Assembly: GCA_018820005.1 (NCBI GenBank)
Contig: JAHJOS010000088.1
Span: 1-15,650, forward strand
DNA: 15,650 nt
Direction: 5' to 3'
Source: Alphaproteobacteria bacterium
Lineage (GTDB): Bacteria; Pseudomonadota; Alphaproteobacteria; Rhizobiales; Devosiaceae
Program-made: the position numbers and the translations under genes
The notes under the pieces: generated by a model
Databases searched by the model: none
What the model saw: the letters and a program-made list of their open reading frames with translations, nothing else
Told to the model about the DNA's origin: nothing
Part shown: in pieces, positions 13,822-15,650 of the stretch
Layout of the letters: each line of letters starts with the position of its first letter
Position numbering within the stretch: the stretch's first letter is position 1

Positions 13822-14792
13822 TGAACTATTATACCGATCTCATTCTCATTCTGGATTCCACCGTTCGCCTTGCGATCCCGTTGATCCTGGCCTGCCTGGC
13901 GGGTCTTTATTCAGAACGGGCCGGCATTGTCGATATCGGGCTTGAGGGCAAGCTGCTTGGCTCGGCCTTTGGTGCCGCCGCCATGGCCGCGGTCACCGGC
14001 TCCGCCTGGCTAGGCCTGCTCGCCGGCGTCGGGGTCGCGCTGGGCATGTCGGCCATTCACGGCATCGCCTCGATCAATCTCAAGGGCAACCAGACCATTT
14101 CAGGCGTTGCGCTGAATTTTCTGGCGGCCGGCCTCACCACCTTCCTGGGTCAGAGCTGGTTCCATCGTGGTGGCTTTACGCCCCAGCTCAGCGGCGACCA
14201 GCGCTTTGGCCCCATCACCCTGCCGTTTGCGCCTGAATTGGCCAGTGTTCCGGTCATCGGCGGGCTCTATTCCGAACTGATTTCGGGCCACAATATCCTG
14301 GCCTATGTGGCTTTCATCGCCGTGCCGGTGACGGCCTGGGTGCTGTTCCAGACCCGCTTTGGCCTGCGGCTGCGCGCGGTGGGCGAGAACCCCAAAGCGC
14401 TCGATACTGCCGGCATTTCGGTGACGGCGCTGCGCTACCAGGCGCTGATCATTACAGCGGTGCTGGTTGGGATCGGGGGCACCTATCTGTCGATCGCCCA
14501 GTCGGCAGGCTTTAACAACAACATGTCAGCGGGACGCGGCTATATCGCGCTGGCCGCCTTGATCTTTGCCAAGTGGAAGCCCTGGCCGGCGCTGGCCACC
14601 TGCCTGCTGTTTGGTTTTCTCGACGCGCTGCAGTTCCGGTTGCAGGGCGTGCAGTTCCCGCTGATCGGCGAAGTGCCGGTGCAGGCGATCCAGGTCTTGC
14701 CGTATCTGCTGACCATCATTCTGCTGGCCGGCTTTATCGGCCGCGCCGTCGCGCCCAAGGCGAGCGGTATCCCCTACACCAAGGAGCGCTAG
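13821..14792 (+). CDS. Nucleoside ABC transporter permease 2
   Basis: This is a 323-residue polytopic membrane protein, shorter than its partner, as in NupQ/YufQ-like proteins. Characteristic segments are SERAGIVDIGLEGKLL near the N-terminus (the equivalent of the NIGPEG loop of permease 1), INLKGNQTISGVALNF, and the coupling segment GLRLRAVGENPKALDTAGI at about 184-202. The late stretch SAGRGYIALAALIFAKWKP is also typical. GTG 13818 in frame would add one residue, but the ribosome site favours ATG 13821, which overlaps the upstream stop by one base. Together with the preceding gene it forms the membrane channel for nucleosides. It is followed 21 nt later by cdd. Confidence 0.92.
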   Translation: MNYYTDLILILDSTVRLAIPLILACLAGLYSERAGIVDIGLEGKLLGSAFGAAAMAAVTGSAWLGLLAGVGVALGMSAIHGIASINLKGNQTISGVALNFLAAGLTTFLGQSWFHRGGFTPQLSGDQRFGPITLPFAPELASVPVIGGLYSELISGHNILAYVAFIAVPVTAWVLFQTRFGLRLRAVGENPKALDTAGISVTALRYQALIITAVLVGIGGTYLSIAQSAGFNNNMSAGRGYIALAALIFAKWKPWPALATCLLFGFLDALQFRLQGVQFPLIGEVPVQAIQVLPYLLTIILLAGFIGRAVAPKASGIPYTKER

Positions 14793-14813
14793 CGGCACCG
14801 CTGGCGGCAAACG

Positions 14814-15224
14814 ATGTCGAGTACCGTGACTGACCAGGCCCTTTTTGAGGCCGCCGAAGCCATTCGGGCCAAGGCCTATGCGCCCTATTCCCGCTTCGCG
14901 GTCGGCGCCGCCATCCTGGCCGAAGACGGCAATGTCTATGCTGGCTGCAATATCGAGAACGCTGCCTATCCGCAGGGCAATTGCGCCGAGGCTTCGGCCA
15001 TCTCTGCGATGATTGCGGGCGGTGCCCGGCGCATCAAACGCATCTATGTCACCGGGCCGGGCGTCGCCCCGGTTACTCCCTGCGGCGGTTGTCGCCAGCG
15101 CATCCGTGAATTCGCCGATCTCGATGTCACCGTAATCTCGCATGGCGTCGAAGGCGCGCCGCTGGCCTGCACGCTCGAACAGCTGCTGCCCCATAGCTTT
15201 GGCCCGGAGTACCTGCCGAAATGA
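14814..15224 (+). CDS. cdd: Cytidine deaminase
   Basis: This 136-residue enzyme is of the short, homotetrameric cytidine deaminase class. It hydrolyses cytidine and deoxycytidine to uridine and deoxyuridine plus ammonia in the cytoplasm. The zinc site is complete: C57-A-E59 supplies one thiol and the catalytic Glu, and P-C90-G-G-C93-R-Q supplies two more thiols. Three Cys ligands are the pattern of the tetrameric class. The substrate-binding YAPYSRFAVGAA (22-33) and GCNIENAAY (44-52) motifs are present. There is no clear ribosome site before ATG 14814, so it may depend on translation of the permease gene 21 nt upstream. Its stop overlaps the next start by four bases (ATGA). The context is salvage of imported pyrimidine nucleosides. 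Confidence 0.95.
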   Translation: MSSTVTDQALFEAAEAIRAKAYAPYSRFAVGAAILAEDGNVYAGCNIENAAYPQGNCAEASAISAMIAGGARRIKRIYVTGPGVAPVTPCGGCRQRIREFADLDVTVISHGVEGAPLACTLEQLLPHSFGPEYLPK

Positions 15225-15650
15225 CCAAGGCTGCCAAGATCATCCAGAAGATCGCCGGCAAGGAGCCGGTGGCCGCTGCCATCGTGCTCGGCTCGGGCCT
15301 TTCGACCATTGGCGACCTGCTCGCCGACAAGCTCACCATCCCCTATTCCGAGCTCAAGGGCTTTCCCGGTGGTGGAGTGTCCGGCCATGGCCGCGACCTG
15401 CTGATCGGTACCCTGGGCGGCAAGCGCGTTGCCGTGCTCACCGGTCGCCAGCACTATTACGAACACGGCAATGCCGCCGCCATGCGCCCGGCGCTCGAGG
15501 CTATGGCCGACATTGGCGCCGAGACGCTGCTTCTGACCAATTCGGCCGGCTCGCTCGACGATCGCCTTAAGCCCGGCGATCTGATGCTGATATCGGACCA
15601 CATCAATTACGCCGGCATGAACCCGCTGATCGGCGAGCCCACCGACCGCC
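15221..15650 (+). CDS. punA: Purine-nucleoside phosphorylase, N-terminal part (runs past window end)
   Basis: The frame opens at ATG 15221 and stays open to the window edge, giving 143 residues of a protein that is usually about 270. It belongs to the trimeric (PunA/XapA-like) class. Phosphate-loop GSGLS (24-28), GFPGGGVSGHG (47-57), the GRQHYYEHG base-side motif (about 75-83), TNSAGSL (about 106-112) and GDLMLISDHINYAGMNPLIG (about 118-137) are all in family order. The enzyme splits inosine, guanosine and their deoxy forms with phosphate to give the base and (deoxy)ribose-1-phosphate. It overlaps cdd by four bases, so it belongs to the nucleoside import operon. Its C-terminal half, including the purine-contacting Asn/Asp, is not visible. 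Confidence 0.92.
   Translation, partial: MTKAAKIIQKIAGKEPVAAAIVLGSGLSTIGDLLADKLTIPYSELKGFPGGGVSGHGRDLLIGTLGGKRVAVLTGRQHYYEHGNAAAMRPALEAMADIGAETLLLTNSAGSLDDRLKPGDLMLISDHINYAGMNPLIGEPTDR

Overview
The window is GC-rich, tightly packed chromosomal DNA with short gaps, many 1-4 nt gene overlaps and G-rich ribosome binding sites. The gene content suggests an alphaproteobacterium of the order Hyphomicrobiales. A Devosia-like genus is my best guess from the protein style; no rRNA or marker gene is present to confirm it. I see no insertion sequence, integrase, prophage, CRISPR array or tRNA.

Layout, left to right. (1) 1-365: the C-terminal end of an unrecognised protein. (2) 462-2144: a TauE/SafE (TSUP) membrane permease followed by a LysR-family regulator. 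(3) 2209-4165: a copper-handling cluster. It holds a small secreted DUF2946-like protein, a PCu(A)C copper chaperone fused through a His/Met pentad linker to a second domain, and a SCO1/SenC thiol protein. The cluster probably delivers copper to a haem-copper oxidase and ends in a weak hairpin. (4) 4258-5135: a VOC-fold protein and a GNAT acetyltransferase. (5) 8876-5132 on the minus strand: three uncharacterised genes in one apparent operon, encoding a coiled-coil TelA-like protein, a single-pass membrane protein and a long coiled-coil protein with a Gly/Asn/Phe-rich disordered tail. This is the least explained part of the window and the best candidate for an undescribed, probably envelope-associated, system. 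(6) 9112-9840: a stand-alone CoxG-like SRPBCC protein and a possible 40-residue membrane peptide. (7) 10036 to the end: a nucleoside uptake and salvage operon made of a periplasmic BMP-family binding protein, a double ATPase, two permeases, cytidine deaminase and purine-nucleoside phosphorylase. The last gene runs off the window.

How the genes work together. In region 7 the importer brings in intact nucleosides, Cdd deaminates (deoxy)cytidine to (deoxy)uridine, and PNP splits purine nucleosides into base and (deoxy)ribose-1-phosphate. In region 3 the chaperone and SCO protein form a periplasmic copper relay. In region 5 the three products are probably co-expressed and may form a complex at the inner membrane, but no biochemical role can be read from the sequence.
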